Notes under the pieces: generated by a model
Database searches by the model: none
The model's input: only the letters and a program-made list of their open reading frames with translations
What the model was told of the DNA's origin: nothing
Assembly (NCBI GenBank): GCA_964561165.1
Contig: CAZLOJ010000001.1
Location: 30,780-94,779 of the forward strand
Direction of reading: 5' to 3'
DNA from: IMCC26077 sp964561165
GTDB taxonomy: Bacteria; Actinomycetota; Actinomycetes; Nanopelagicales; Nanopelagicaceae
DNA length: 64,000 nt
Position numbers and translations under genes: made by a program
Shown here: piece by piece, positions 50,697-59,561 of the stretch
Numbering within the stretch: the first letter of the stretch is position 1
How the letters are laid out: each line of letters begins with the position of its first letter

Positions 50697-51830
50697 TCAC
50701 CGTCTGTTGAGATATGCACGGAAGGCCATATAAAGCAGTGAATTAAATGAATAATCCCACTCGCCCATTACTTCAACAGCGCGGCCTCCAACACCGACTT
50801 TGAATTGCAGAAGACCAACATGAGAGTTGTTCTTATCCAGGGTCGCCGTAATCCCACGTAAGTCATATACATCTGTTTGTGAATTAAGGGCACGTTCCAT
50901 CATCGCCCACTGCAGTGCGTTGCTCGGCCGAGCCTCACGACCCTCGGTGCTAGATGCACCATAGAGATACCAACTATGGCCACCAAGCTCGATATAAATT
51001 GACGATGCAACGACCTTGTCCTGCCAATGTGCAAGAAAGAGAACGAGATCTGGTTGTGCGCTATCACTATTAAATGCATCCCACATTTTGTGAAAGTAGG
51101 AGAGCGGTCGCGGTGTGAAATTGTCGCGCTGTGCTGTCTCAATGTAGATGCGATGGAACTCACCAAGATCATCTCGCGTTCCAATTCGTACCTGTACGCC
51201 TTCACTCTCACTCTTTTTAATGTTCCGTCGCCAGAGTTGATTAAATCCCGTAAGTAAATCTCCACGCGATTTTTCTTTGAGTGTAAGTTGATAGAGAAAA
51301 CGTGGCTGTCCTGTGCCAAACCCGTTGGGATCATTATTACTTGAAGTGAAGCCATTACTTTTCAGAATATGTTCAAGAGAATGTGCAACTGGGTTAACGA
51401 ACGATGGAGTGATTTCGTTGAGCGAAGAGATGCTCTCATCGGCGAGCGCGCTTTTGATGAGATCGGCCTCCCATCGAGCTTTGACGACCATTGGTCCGAT
51501 GCGAAGTGCGAATGCACCTTCTCGCTTTGCATACTCAGTGAGCGCTTGCAACGCACGTTCGTACTGTTCCGTTTTCTCAACTGGAAGCGTGGGGCCCTCG
51601 GGGATATAAAAGAAGTACTTATTAATCTTGGGCGCTTTGCGAATGAGCACCAACGCGGTGCCGATCAGTTCGTCATTGCCTGCGCCATCAAAGAAGCCAA
51701 TGCTCCGATAGCTCCAGGCGCCCTTTTTGACCTCGCCCCAGGAAGGGGATTGGAGGAAGGAGGGGTCGAGATCTCTCCTATATATAAGGAAGGATTGGTG
51801 CTCCTGGCCGGATATTTCGCGGATCTCCAC
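50697..51830 (-). CDS. FemX/FemAB-type aminoacyltransferase
   Basis: Peptidoglycan bridge-forming aminoacyl-tRNA transferase family. 377 residues, two GNAT-like halves. Features: DPSFLQSPSWGEVKKGAWSYRSIG, SPNGFGTGQPRF-like loop (DPNGFGTGQPRFLYQLTL), LWRRNIKKSESEGVQVRIG and the C-terminal LYGASSTEGREARPSNALQW. GTG start supported by a leaderless -10 (TAGGCT). Divergent from rpsF, with the Alr-like gene downstream. Confidence 0.88.
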   Translation of the reverse strand: MEIREISGQEHQSFLIYRRDLDPSFLQSPSWGEVKKGAWSYRSIGFFDGAGNDELIGTALVLIRKAPKINKYFFYIPEGPTLPVEKTEQYERALQALTEYAKREGAFALRIGPMVVKARWEADLIKSALADESISSLNEITPSFVNPVAHSLEHILKSNGFTSSNNDPNGFGTGQPRFLYQLTLKEKSRGDLLTGFNQLWRRNIKKSESEGVQVRIGTRDDLGEFHRIYIETAQRDNFTPRPLSYFHKMWDAFNSDSAQPDLVLFLAHWQDKVVASSIYIELGGHSWYLYGASSTEGREARPSNALQWAMMERALNSQTDVYDLRGITATLDKNNSHVGLLQFKVGVGGRAVEVMGEWDYSFNSLLYMAFRAYLNRR

Positions 51831-51836
51831 AGGTGG

Positions 51837-51842
51837 AGCCTA
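51837..51842 (-). promoter_or_regulatory. -10 element for leaderless femX-like mRNA
   Basis: TAGGCT on the minus strand ends 6 nt before the GTG at 51830. Confidence 0.55.
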
Positions 51843-51906
51843 CGGCCCTCCCCAGCAATTTCCCCAGTGTCGCTGGGGGGCGATAGATTACGCCCTACGC
51901 AATAAC

Positions 51907-51949
51907 CCTCCTGCTACGGAACGACCGTAGCCGTTTAGTCCAGAGGAGG
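51907..51949 (+). promoter_or_regulatory. S6:S18-type autoregulatory leader of rpsF
   Basis: Inner stem CTACGG/CCGTAG (51914-51930) closed by AACGA, and an outer stem CCTCCT (51907-51912) with AGGAGG (51944-51949). The 3' side between the stems is unpaired and begins CCG (51931-51933). A bulged CCG beside two stems is the known S6:S18 mRNA motif. The outer stem uses the rpsF Shine-Dalgarno sequence, so binding of S6:S18 would block translation. Confidence 0.75.
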
Positions 51950-51957
51950 TGGGGATT

Positions 51958-52245
51958 ATGCGACGTTACGAAATGATGGTCATCCTCGACCCAGATCTTG
52001 AGGAACGGACCGTTGCTCCTTCACTAGAGACATATCTCAAAATCATCAAGGATTCTGGTGGTTCAGTAGATCGTCTCGATATTTGGGGTCGCCGTCGAAT
52101 GGCATTCGAGATTGCAAAGAAGCCTGAAGGCATCTACGCAGTTGTCGATATGCAATGCGAACCGGCAGCAATCAAAGAGTTGGATCGCCAACTCAATCTC
52201 AACGAAGCAGTGCTTCGCACAAAAGTAATCCGTCCCGGTAAATAG
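51958..52245 (+). CDS. rpsF: 30S ribosomal protein S6
   Basis: 95 residues from ATG 51958 (MRRYEMMVILDPDLEE); GAGGAGG lies 8 nt upstream. An in-frame GTG at 51949 overlaps that site and is unlikely. Typical S6 segments: WGRRRMAFEIAKKPEGIYAVVDM and the C-terminal VLRTKVIRP. First gene of rpsF-ssb-rpsR-rplI. Confidence 0.97.
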   Translation: MRRYEMMVILDPDLEERTVAPSLETYLKIIKDSGGSVDRLDIWGRRRMAFEIAKKPEGIYAVVDMQCEPAAIKELDRQLNLNEAVLRTKVIRPGK

Positions 52246-52285
52246 CACATAATAACTACGAGTAGATAGAGAAGAAGGTATACAG

Positions 52286-52774
52286 ATGGCTGCTGGAGAT
52301 ACAGTAATCACCATCATCGGCAATCTTGTTGACGATCCAGAATTGCGCTTCACACCAAATGGCGCGGCAGTGGCGAAATTTCGCATTGCCTCAACGCCTC
52401 GTTATCTCGATAAAGGAACGAACGAGTGGAAAGATGGCGATTCGCTCTATCTTTCATGCAATGTCTGGCGACAAGCTGCTGAGAATGTTGCCGAATCACT
52501 TACCCGAGGAATGCGCGTCATCGTGCAGGGACGTCTAAAGCAACGCTCTTATGAAACAAAAGAGGGCGAGAAGCGCACTGTCTATGAGATTGAGGTCGAC
52601 GAAGTCGGTCCATCGCTGCGAAATGCAACTGCCAAGGTTTCAAAGACCAACCGAACTGGCGCTGGTTCATCTAGTGCAGCTGGTGGCGCAAGCGCCGGCG
52701 GTAATGATGATCCGTGGGCTGCTTCAGGCTCCTGGGGCTCATCCGTTGGCGCCAATGACGAGCCACCGTTCTAA
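52286..52774 (+). CDS. ssb: Single-stranded DNA-binding protein
   Basis: 162 residues. OB fold over about 1-110 (TVITIIGNLVDDPELRFTPNG, then SLYLSCNVWRQAAENV), a Gly/Ser/Ala-rich linker (about 125-150) and the acidic C-terminal tip NDEPPF that recruits partner proteins. Lies between rpsF and rpsR as in most bacteria. Confidence 0.97.
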   Translation: MAAGDTVITIIGNLVDDPELRFTPNGAAVAKFRIASTPRYLDKGTNEWKDGDSLYLSCNVWRQAAENVAESLTRGMRVIVQGRLKQRSYETKEGEKRTVYEIEVDEVGPSLRNATAKVSKTNRTGAGSSSAAGGASAGGNDDPWAASGSWGSSVGANDEPPF

Positions 52775-52817
52775 ACCAAATATCAGATAATTTTTCGTAA
52801 TATTTAAAGGAGAGAAA

Positions 52818-53087
52818 ATGGGATCCAAAGAGAAAAAGGGTAAGGCCCCACGTGGCAAAGCTGCAGCGCAGCTCAAGCCATTCAAGAAGAAGCCAAATCC
52901 TCTCGATAAACTTGATTACATCGATTACAAAGATACGAACTTGCTCCGTCGCTTCATCTCTGATCGCGGCAAGATTCGTTCCCGTCGTATCACCGGTGTG
53001 AGCGTGCAGCAACAGCGTGAACTCGCCCGTGCAATCAAGAATGCACGCGAGATGGCGCTCCTTCCTTACACATCGACGGCTCGCTAA
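52818..53087 (+). CDS. rpsR: 30S ribosomal protein S18, cysteine-free form
   Basis: 89 residues. Core LDYIDYKDTNLLRRFISDRGKI and the end ARAIKNAREMALLPYT are canonical. The basic N-terminus (about 1-30) has no Cys, so the zinc-ribbon positions of C-plus S18 paralogues are absent. It is nevertheless the copy in the main operon. Ribosome site AAAGGAGA. Confidence 0.96.
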   Translation: MGSKEKKGKAPRGKAAAQLKPFKKKPNPLDKLDYIDYKDTNLLRRFISDRGKIRSRRITGVSVQQQRELARAIKNAREMALLPYTSTAR

Positions 53088-53101
53088 GGGGGAGTGACGA
53101 T

Positions 53102-53548
53102 ATGAAACTAATCCTTACTCAAGAGGTATCAGGCCTTGGTCATGCCGGCGATGTTGTTACCGTAAAAGATGGCTTCGGAAGAAACTTCCTTATTCCACGC
53201 GGCAAGGCAATTGCCTGGTCAATCGGAGGCGAGAAGCAGATCACTGCTATCCGCCGCGCACGCAAGGCTCGCGAGATTCGCGATGTTGAGCATGCACGTG
53301 AGATTAAGTCTGCGCTCGAAGGCGCTGGCATCACAGTTGGTGCAAAGGTCGGTAGCGCTGGTCGTCTCTTCGGTTCCGTCACCGAAAAAGATATTGCGCT
53401 CGCCGTGAAGGCAGCGACTGGTGTTGAACTTGATCGCCATCGCATCAAGACCAATGGCCACATCAAGAGCCTTGGTCGCCATGTTGTGAAGATCTCGCTT
53501 GCATCAAATGTCTCGGCAAATGTTGCAGTAGAGGTTGTTCCTGCCTAA
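53102..53548 (+). CDS. rplI: 50S ribosomal protein L9
   Basis: 148 residues. N-terminal domain MKLILTQEVSGLGHAGDVV and VKDGFGRNFLIPRGKA, long linker helix, and C-terminal domain with GRLFGSVTEKDIA. Last gene of the S6 operon; a strong terminator follows. Confidence 0.97.
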   Translation: MKLILTQEVSGLGHAGDVVTVKDGFGRNFLIPRGKAIAWSIGGEKQITAIRRARKAREIRDVEHAREIKSALEGAGITVGAKVGSAGRLFGSVTEKDIALAVKAATGVELDRHRIKTNGHIKSLGRHVVKISLASNVSANVAVEVVPA

Positions 53549-53572
53549 GGCGTCACGACGCACCTTTCGATT

Positions 53573-53604
53573 ACGGCCCTCGATTACGATCGGGGGCCGT
53601 TTTC
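53573..53604 (+). terminator. Rho-independent terminator of the rpsF-rplI operon
   Basis: ACGGCCC and GGGCCGT pair in a GC-rich stem with further pairs (TCGAT/ATCGG region) and a short loop, followed by TTTTC. It is the clearest intrinsic terminator in the window and separates rplI from dnaB. Confidence 0.85.
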
Positions 53605-53872
53605 ATTGGTGGCGAGAGCGCTGCTGTTTCACTAGGTGAGATGGCGATTTATTTCTCTCTCCACAGGAGCCATCAGCCATTTCCGCAGGTAGTAGCGATT
53701 GATGGGGAGGTTCTCCCCAGTTCTTCCTATCTCCTCCACAGCTCATCAACAGCAAAGCGCCCCTTACCCACACCGACTCCAACAAGGCAACGCACACCCT
53801 AGGCCGCCTTGTCACCAGCCACTTCTATAGTCGCCCTACAAGAGAGTTGAGTGAGCGATTCGGAGGCCTCCT
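53605..53872 (+). promoter_or_regulatory. rplI-dnaB spacer with dnaB promoter
   Basis: 268 nt without a supported gene. Near its right end TATAGT (53826-53831) is a good -10 element for dnaB. A ribosome site CGGAGG lies 8 nt before the ATG, so dnaB is a leadered gene. No convincing -35 was found at 16-18 nt. The rest, rich in CTCC/GGAG runs, has no repeat or structure I can name. Confidence 0.5.
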
Positions 53873-55228
53873 ATGTCTGTTGCAGAACTTCCGCAACGTG
53901 GTGATGGTTTTGAACGCGTTCCACCACACGACACTGTTGCAGAACAAGGCGTACTCGGCGGAATGTTGCTGAGTAAGGATGCAATCGCAGATGTTGTAGA
54001 GACGCTCCGTGGCAATGATTTCTATCGCCCAGCTCACCAAACAATTTTCGAGACAATTCTTGATCTTTACGGTCGTGGCGAGCCAGTTGATGCTGTTACC
54101 GTCTCTGCAGAGTTAACAAAAAATGGCGATCTCACTCGCGTTGGTGGCGCGCCATATCTCCACACCCTCATCGCATCTGTACCAACTGCCGCTAATGCGG
54201 GTTACTACGGAAAAATTGTTCGAGAGCGCGCAATTCTGCGCCGGCTTGTTGAAGCAGGAACAAAGATTGTGCAAATTGGATATGCAAGTGAAGGCGATGT
54301 CGATGATGCAGTCGATGTTGCACAAGCCGAGGTATATGCCGTTACTGAACGGAGAGTGAGCGAGGATTATCAGCAACTCAATACCTTGCTCGCCGGTACG
54401 CTCGATGAAATTGAGGCAATCGGATCACGTGGTGGCCAACTCACTGGTGTGCCAACTGGCTTCAAAGATCTTGATGAGTTAACCAATGGTCTCCACCCAG
54501 GAAATATGGTTGTTCTTGCAGCTCGCCCGGCGATTGGTAAATCCACCCTAGGTCTTGATCTTGCTCGTAATGCATCGATCAAACACGGTCTCACCTCCGT
54601 GATCTTCTCGCTAGAAATGGGGCGAAATGAGATCACCATGCGCATGCTCTCTGCAGAAGCGCGCGTCCCTCTTCAAAACATGCGCTCTGGGACGATGAGC
54701 GATGATGAGTGGGATCGGTTAGCGCGTCGAATGGGCGAAATCTCAAGCGCGCCACTTTTTATTGATGATTCACCAAACTTGAACATTATGGAAATCCGAG
54801 CAAAAGCGCGACGGTTAAAGCAACGCCACAATCTCAAGCTCGTCATCATCGACTATTTACAGCTGATGTCGAGCGGTAAGCGTGTGGAGAGTAGACAGCA
54901 AGAGGTCTCTGAATTCTCTCGCCAGTTAAAGCTCCTTGCTAAAGAGTTGGATTGCCCAGTGGTAGCGATTTCACAGCTCAATCGTTCACCAGAGCAGCGC
55001 TCGGATAAGCGACCGATGCTCTCCGATCTCCGTGAATCAGGTTCGATTGAGCAAGATGCAGATATGGTGATCTTGCTCCACCGCGAAGATGTCTATGAAC
55101 GAGATTCTCCTCGTCAAGGTGAGGCAGATTTAATAGTTGCCAAGCACCGTAACGGTCCAACGAAGACTGTGACTGTTGCATTCCAAGGTCACTTCTCGCG
55201 CTTTGTTGATATGGCACAGCAACTCTAA
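53873..55228 (+). CDS. dnaB: Replicative DNA helicase DnaB
   Basis: Hexameric 5'-3' helicase at the fork. 451 residues: N-terminal primase-binding domain (PPHDTVAEQGVLGGML), linker helix, and RecA-like domain with Walker A ARPAIGKSTL (near 220; Gly-Lys-Ser), Walker B VIIDYLQLM and the arginine-finger/DnaB motif QLNRSPEQRSDKRPMLSDLR. No intein interrupts it, unlike some actinobacterial copies. Confidence 0.97.
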   Translation: MSVAELPQRGDGFERVPPHDTVAEQGVLGGMLLSKDAIADVVETLRGNDFYRPAHQTIFETILDLYGRGEPVDAVTVSAELTKNGDLTRVGGAPYLHTLIASVPTAANAGYYGKIVRERAILRRLVEAGTKIVQIGYASEGDVDDAVDVAQAEVYAVTERRVSEDYQQLNTLLAGTLDEIEAIGSRGGQLTGVPTGFKDLDELTNGLHPGNMVVLAARPAIGKSTLGLDLARNASIKHGLTSVIFSLEMGRNEITMRMLSAEARVPLQNMRSGTMSDDEWDRLARRMGEISSAPLFIDDSPNLNIMEIRAKARRLKQRHNLKLVIIDYLQLMSSGKRVESRQQEVSEFSRQLKLLAKELDCPVVAISQLNRSPEQRSDKRPMLSDLRESGSIEQDADMVILLHREDVYERDSPRQGEADLIVAKHRNGPTKTVTVAFQGHFSRFVDMAQQL

Positions 55229-55244
55229 GAAAGCGCAATCTCTT

Positions 55245-56165
55245 TTATCCGTGCGCTCCCTGGCGTGCACGTTCGGTCAAATAGATTCCCACCAACACGG
55301 TCGCTCCGCCGAGAATTTGAAGTGGTGTGAGCTCTTCGCTCAGAACGAGCCAGGCAATTCCACCAGCAATTACAGGTTCCAACATGGCAATGACGCTCGC
55401 CTGTGAAGCGGGGATTCTTTTTACACCATAGGTAATAAACAAATAGGGCAAGATCGAACCGAAAACAATGAGCACGCCAATTAGCTGCCAGCCGACCATG
55501 TAGTTACCAGGGCTCAACTCTTCGAGTGAAAGTTGAGCAGTGAAGATTTCAGTTGGAAAGTTCCATAGCGGTTGCACGATGGCAAGGGCGAGCGCAGCAA
55601 AACCAAAGACATAGACCAGCAGACTCAAACCATCCCGAATTTTCACCGTCGCCTCTAAGCGTAAAAAGTAGTAGGCGAGGAAGAGCGCATCAATGAATGC
55701 CGCGATCACTCCAATGCCATCAAGTTTGAGACCACTCCAAATTTCGGTCACAAGGAGGAGCCCAGCCAGAGCCGTGCCGATCCCCCACCACATCATCGGC
55801 TTGACGATTTGTGTTCGGAAAAAGCGGATGAAGAGCGCAATCCAGATGGGCGCAGTGAATTCGATGACCAGAGTGATACTTACGGGCATGCGGGTAACAG
55901 CAAAGAAATAGAAGGCCTGGACTCCCGCGATACCAATGATTCCCATCAGAAAAAGGTTTGGGAGCTCTTTGCGGGTAACTTTAAGCGCATGCCGGTTGGT
56001 AATCAGTAGAAAAATAAGGAGCGCGACAAAGACGCCACTAGTACGGATCTGGGTCAACCGAACGGGGCTGATGCCCCCCGCAATGATGAGTTTGGCGATT
56101 ACTCCAGTGGTAGCAAAGAAGAATGCACTCGATATAACGAGAATCTCACCGGTGAATTTCCGCAC
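55245..56165 (-). CDS. EamA-family (DMT) transporter
   Basis: 306 residues, ten membrane helices in two EamA repeats (about 8-140 and 155-295). The second repeat has the typical ASVIAMLEPVIAGGIAWLVLSEEL stretch (first part ASVIAMLEPVIAGG). RhaT/amino-acid-exporter-like; substrate unknown. GTG start with a leaderless -10 element. Converges with dnaB. Confidence 0.88.
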   Translation of the reverse strand: MRKFTGEILVISSAFFFATTGVIAKLIIAGGISPVRLTQIRTSGVFVALLIFLLITNRHALKVTRKELPNLFLMGIIGIAGVQAFYFFAVTRMPVSITLVIEFTAPIWIALFIRFFRTQIVKPMMWWGIGTALAGLLLVTEIWSGLKLDGIGVIAAFIDALFLAYYFLRLEATVKIRDGLSLLVYVFGFAALALAIVQPLWNFPTEIFTAQLSLEELSPGNYMVGWQLIGVLIVFGSILPYLFITYGVKRIPASQASVIAMLEPVIAGGIAWLVLSEELTPLQILGGATVLVGIYLTERARQGAHG

Positions 56166-56171
56166 CGAGCG

Positions 56172-56177
56172 AGTGTA
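56172..56177 (-). promoter_or_regulatory. -10 element for leaderless EamA mRNA
   Basis: TACACT on the minus strand ends 6 nt before the GTG at 56165. It overlaps the end region just before the acyl-CoA dehydrogenase stop at 56178. Confidence 0.55.
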
Positions 56178-58007
56178 CTAGAAAGCGTTTTCAGCGAGCT
56201 CCATAATCGCGCTATCGGTCTTTTCGATAACAGCGCGATCAACTGCGATATAGGGCAGCACATGTTCAACGAAAAACTTCGCTGCAGCAATTTTTCCTTC
56301 GTAGAACGGCTTCTCCTTCTCGCTAGCTGTTGCTAATTTCTCAACCGCAATATCTGCTTGGCGGAGCAGAAGCCAGGCGCAGATGATGTCGCCAACATTC
56401 ATCAGCAAGCGGCTGGTGTTCAAACCTACTTTGTAGATTTCTTTTGCATCTTCTTGCGAGGCCATTGCAACGCCAACCATCGCGCCTATAGAAGTGTTTA
56501 CTTCATTAAGAGCAACCCCTAATTGTGTTTTGAGATCAGCATGGGCGCCGCCTGATGCTGCTAGAGCGCCAATCTCCTTGCCAATCTTTCGGATGGCTTT
56601 GCCACCATCTTTGACAATTTTGCGGAAGAAGAAATCAAGTCCTTGAATCGCAGTAGTACCTTCATACAAAGTGTCGATCTTTGCATCACGGACATATTGC
56701 TCAAGTGGCCAATCTTGAGTAAAGCCAGAGCCGCCGAACGTCTGGAGAGATTCGGTGCCAAGGAGCGTCCAGGATTTCTCGCTGCCGTAACCTTTTACGA
56801 TAGGCAGCAACAGGTCGTTGAGCGCTTCGAGTTCAGCGAGTTTCTCTGGACTCTCCCCCGACGCTTGCTTAATCATGATTTCATCTTGAATAGAGGCGGT
56901 GTAGAGCACCAGCGCACGCATCGCTTCTGCGTAAGACTTTTGCACCATCAACGAACGGCGCACATCTGGATGATTAATAATCGTGACGCGTGGGCTGGCT
57001 TTATCTGCCGCTTTTGTTAAATCAGGGCCTTGGACACGGGTTTTTGCGTACGAAAGCGCCTGTAGATACCCAGCGCTGAGCGTTGCAATAGCTTTGGTGC
57101 CTACCATCATGCGCGCAAATTCAATGACTTTGAACATCTGCGCAATACCTTCATGAACATCACCGAGTAGATATCCAACGGCTGGCTCTTTCTCACCGAG
57201 ATTCATCTCGCACGTTGATGAGACGTTGAGGCCCATCTTGTGTTCGACCTTCGTGACATAGACGCCATTGCGCTTGCCAAGGTCGCCAGTTTTAGGGTCA
57301 AACATAAATTTTGGAATAAGGAAGAGTGAAAGTCCCTTAGTGCCTGGGCCGCCACCTTCACGTCGTGCAAGAACATAGTGAATGATGTTCTCGCTCAAGT
57401 CGCTATCACCAGATGTAATAAATCGCTTTGTACCACTGATGTGCCATGTGCCATCGCCTTGCTCGACAGCCTTAGTACGTCCAGCGCCAACATCGCTACC
57501 TGCATCAGGTTCGGTGAGCATCATTGTGGCTCCCCACTCACGCTCAATCATCAAACGCGCAATGTTTTTATCGCGCTCAGTACCTAACATGTATGCAACA
57601 TGTGCGAACGCAGTTCCCGATGCATAGATGTGAACTGATGGGTTTGAGCCAAGAACCATTTCGGCAATCGCCCACCGAATTGAAGGTGGAATGACGGTGC
57701 CGCCAAGTTCAGCTGGTGCATCAATTCGCCACCATTCACCATCCATATATGCGCGATATGATTTTTTAAATGATTCTGGAAGTTTCGCATCACCGGTTGC
57801 TGGGTTGAAATCAACGCCAAGTCGATCGCTTTCAACAAACGAAGCGGCAAGATCAACTTCAGATAAGCGCTTGACCTCTTCGAGCATTCCCATTGCGGTT
57901 GCGCGGTCGACCTCAGCAAATGGACCCTTCTCCAAAATCTCATCCCGCTTGAGCAGGTCAAAGAGGGTGAACTCGATATCTCGAAGGTTGGCGATGTAAT
58001 GGCTCAT
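56178..58007 (-). CDS. Acyl-CoA dehydrogenase (FadE5-like, long form)
   Basis: FAD-dependent beta-oxidation enzyme, 609 residues, the long type with a C-terminal extension (about 450-609) common in actinobacteria. Family segments: MMLTEPDAGSDVGAGRTKA, WHISGTKRFITSGD, GLSLFLIPKF and LQTFGGSGFTQDWPLEQYVRDAKID-type catalytic end (GGSGFTQDWPLEQYVRD). The base is probably the Glu in LYEGTTAIQGLDF. Leaderless -10 upstream. Electron acceptor may be the ETF/membrane FeS reductase whose gene starts at 63703. Confidence 0.92.
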   Translation of the reverse strand: MSHYIANLRDIEFTLFDLLKRDEILEKGPFAEVDRATAMGMLEEVKRLSEVDLAASFVESDRLGVDFNPATGDAKLPESFKKSYRAYMDGEWWRIDAPAELGGTVIPPSIRWAIAEMVLGSNPSVHIYASGTAFAHVAYMLGTERDKNIARLMIEREWGATMMLTEPDAGSDVGAGRTKAVEQGDGTWHISGTKRFITSGDSDLSENIIHYVLARREGGGPGTKGLSLFLIPKFMFDPKTGDLGKRNGVYVTKVEHKMGLNVSSTCEMNLGEKEPAVGYLLGDVHEGIAQMFKVIEFARMMVGTKAIATLSAGYLQALSYAKTRVQGPDLTKAADKASPRVTIINHPDVRRSLMVQKSYAEAMRALVLYTASIQDEIMIKQASGESPEKLAELEALNDLLLPIVKGYGSEKSWTLLGTESLQTFGGSGFTQDWPLEQYVRDAKIDTLYEGTTAIQGLDFFFRKIVKDGGKAIRKIGKEIGALAASGGAHADLKTQLGVALNEVNTSIGAMVGVAMASQEDAKEIYKVGLNTSRLLMNVGDIICAWLLLRQADIAVEKLATASEKEKPFYEGKIAAAKFFVEHVLPYIAVDRAVIEKTDSAIMELAENAF

Positions 58008-58013
58008 GGGGCC

Positions 58014-58019
58014 ATATTA
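58014..58019 (-). promoter_or_regulatory. -10 element for leaderless acyl-CoA dehydrogenase mRNA
   Basis: TAATAT on the minus strand ends 6 nt before the ATG at 58007. Confidence 0.6.
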
Positions 58020-58081
58020 CCCGCCAGTAACATAGCCCGCCAGCCGACCCGAGCGCTCAGGCAGCATTAAGGAAGGTGTCC

Positions 58082-58087
58082 TACATT
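58082..58087 (+). promoter_or_regulatory. -10 element for leaderless lemA mRNA
   Basis: TACATT ends 6 nt before the ATG at 58094, arguing against an upstream in-frame GTG at 58076, which lies before the predicted transcription start. Confidence 0.6.
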
Positions 58088-58093
58088 GGAGCC

Positions 58094-58645
58094 ATGGAAC
58101 TATGGATTGCTCTCGGTGCTGCGGCGCTTCTCGTCTTCTTTCTTATCAGCCAGTACAACAAACTCATCCGCCTCAATGTCGCTGTTGATGAGGCATGGGC
58201 CCAGATCGAGGTACAACTCCAACGTCGCTCGGATCTGATCCCAAATTTAGTTGAGACAGTGAAGGGATACGCGAGCCACGAAAGCGCAACTTTCGAAAAA
58301 GTTGTTCAAGCCCGCGCTGCCGCAACTTCGGCAACCGCAGTGCCTGATGTGGCCGCCGCTGATGGCATGTTGACGCAAGCGCTCCGCGGATTACTCGCTG
58401 TTGCCGAGAATTACCCAGATCTAAAAGCGTCTGCAAACTTCCTCTCGCTACAAGAAGAATTAGCAACCACCGAGAACAAGGTGAGCTTTGCGCGCCAGTT
58501 CTACAACGACAATGTCCGCGCTCTCAATACTGCAATCAAGACCGTGCCTTCAAGTTTCTTTGCAGGATTTGCCAAAGTAGGCGAGCGAGAGTTTTACGAA
58601 GTGGATGATCCACAAGCGCGTAATGCGCCGAAGGTGCAATTCTAG
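58094..58645 (+). CDS. lemA: LemA family membrane protein
   Basis: 183 residues from ATG 58094: N-terminal membrane helix (MELWIALGAAALLVFFLI) and a helical-bundle domain with VDEAWAQIEVQLQRRSDLIPNLVETVK (first part VDEAWAQIEVQLQRR) and the C-terminal FYNDNVRALNTAIKTVPSS. Function unclear; often paired with the protease HtpX, as here (6 nt apart). Confidence 0.92.
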   Translation: MELWIALGAAALLVFFLISQYNKLIRLNVAVDEAWAQIEVQLQRRSDLIPNLVETVKGYASHESATFEKVVQARAAATSATAVPDVAAADGMLTQALRGLLAVAENYPDLKASANFLSLQEELATTENKVSFARQFYNDNVRALNTAIKTVPSSFFAGFAKVGEREFYEVDDPQARNAPKVQF

Positions 58646-58651
58646 TTATTC

Positions 58652-59548
58652 ATGACTAATTTTCGCGCGCTCCAAAGTTCCAACAAAAGAAAGACCTTCT
58701 TTCTGTTAATTTCGTTTGCGCTTTTAATGTGGCTTGTTGCATTTGCTGCGGTTAGTTATTTCGGTGGTAGTGGGGCTGCGGTAGTCCCGATTGCGGTTGG
58801 TTTTTCACTCTTAACAACGTGGTGGTCGTATTACTCGTCAGACAAGCTCGTGATTCGGATGACCGGCGCTCAGTTGTTGCAAGAGAGTGAAAATCCAAAG
58901 CTCTTTGGTTTGGTCCAAGAGGTCTGCTTAGCAAGTGGCTTGCCGATGCCAAAAGTTGCAGTTGTAATTGACGATGCGCCAAATGCTTTTGCGACTGGGC
59001 GCAATCCTGAACATGCGCTCATTGCTTTTACCACTGGAATCCTTGATGTGATGGATCGCGATGAATTACAAGGTGTGGTCGCTCACGAAATGGCACACGT
59101 AGCAAACCGCGACACTCTCGTCTCTGCCGTTGCGGCAACGACTGCGGGTGCAATCGCGATTGTGAGCGATATGTTGATACGGATGATGTGGTTTGGCGGG
59201 CGTCGCGATCGTGAGAGCAATTCAAATCCAATCACACTGATTATTTCGTTGGCGGTGATGCTCCTCGCGCCAATTGCCGCAATTTTGTTAAAGGCTGCTA
59301 TTTCGCGGAAACGTGAATCGCTCGCTGATGCGACCGCTGTAGATTTCACTCGAAACCCAACTGGTCTGCGTAAGGCGCTGGAAATCCTGGCTCATGATTC
59401 GACGGTAGTTCAGCAGCGCTCGAATGCGGTCGCGCACATCTGGATCGAGTCGCCTTTAGATGGAAAGGCGGTTTCGCGCTTATTTGCTACACATCCACCC
59501 ATTCAAGAACGGATCGCCACCTTGCGCCAACTTGAAGGGAATCTTTAA
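58652..59548 (+). CDS. htpX: Zinc metalloprotease HtpX
   Basis: Membrane M48 peptidase for quality control of membrane proteins. 298 residues, four hydrophobic segments. Zinc motif VVAHEMAHVANRD (near 142-154), third ligand Glu in KRESLADATAVDFTRNP. N-terminal two helices precede the protease domain; the active site faces the cytosol. Translationally close to lemA. Confidence 0.94.
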   Translation: MTNFRALQSSNKRKTFFLLISFALLMWLVAFAAVSYFGGSGAAVVPIAVGFSLLTTWWSYYSSDKLVIRMTGAQLLQESENPKLFGLVQEVCLASGLPMPKVAVVIDDAPNAFATGRNPEHALIAFTTGILDVMDRDELQGVVAHEMAHVANRDTLVSAVAATTAGAIAIVSDMLIRMMWFGGRRDRESNSNPITLIISLAVMLLAPIAAILLKAAISRKRESLADATAVDFTRNPTGLRKALEILAHDSTVVQQRSNAVAHIWIESPLDGKAVSRLFATHPPIQERIATLRQLEGNL

Positions 59549-59561
59549 TTCCAAATACGGG

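Noticed and set aside
51862..51878. CCCCAG/CTGGGG hairpin as a terminator
   Set aside because: No U-run follows and no plus-strand gene lies upstream; may be part of the rpsF leader instead.
53603..53815. Minus-strand 70-codon frame between rplI and dnaB
   Set aside because: No ribosome site, no recognisable domain, overlaps the terminator; composition looks like chance in a spacer.
53809..53831. TTGTCA as -35 box of dnaB
   Set aside because: Only 11 nt separate it from TATAGT, too short for a sigma-A-type promoter.
58076..58093. Upstream GTG start for lemA
   Set aside because: It lies before the predicted leaderless transcription start; the ATG at 58094 begins directly with the membrane helix.
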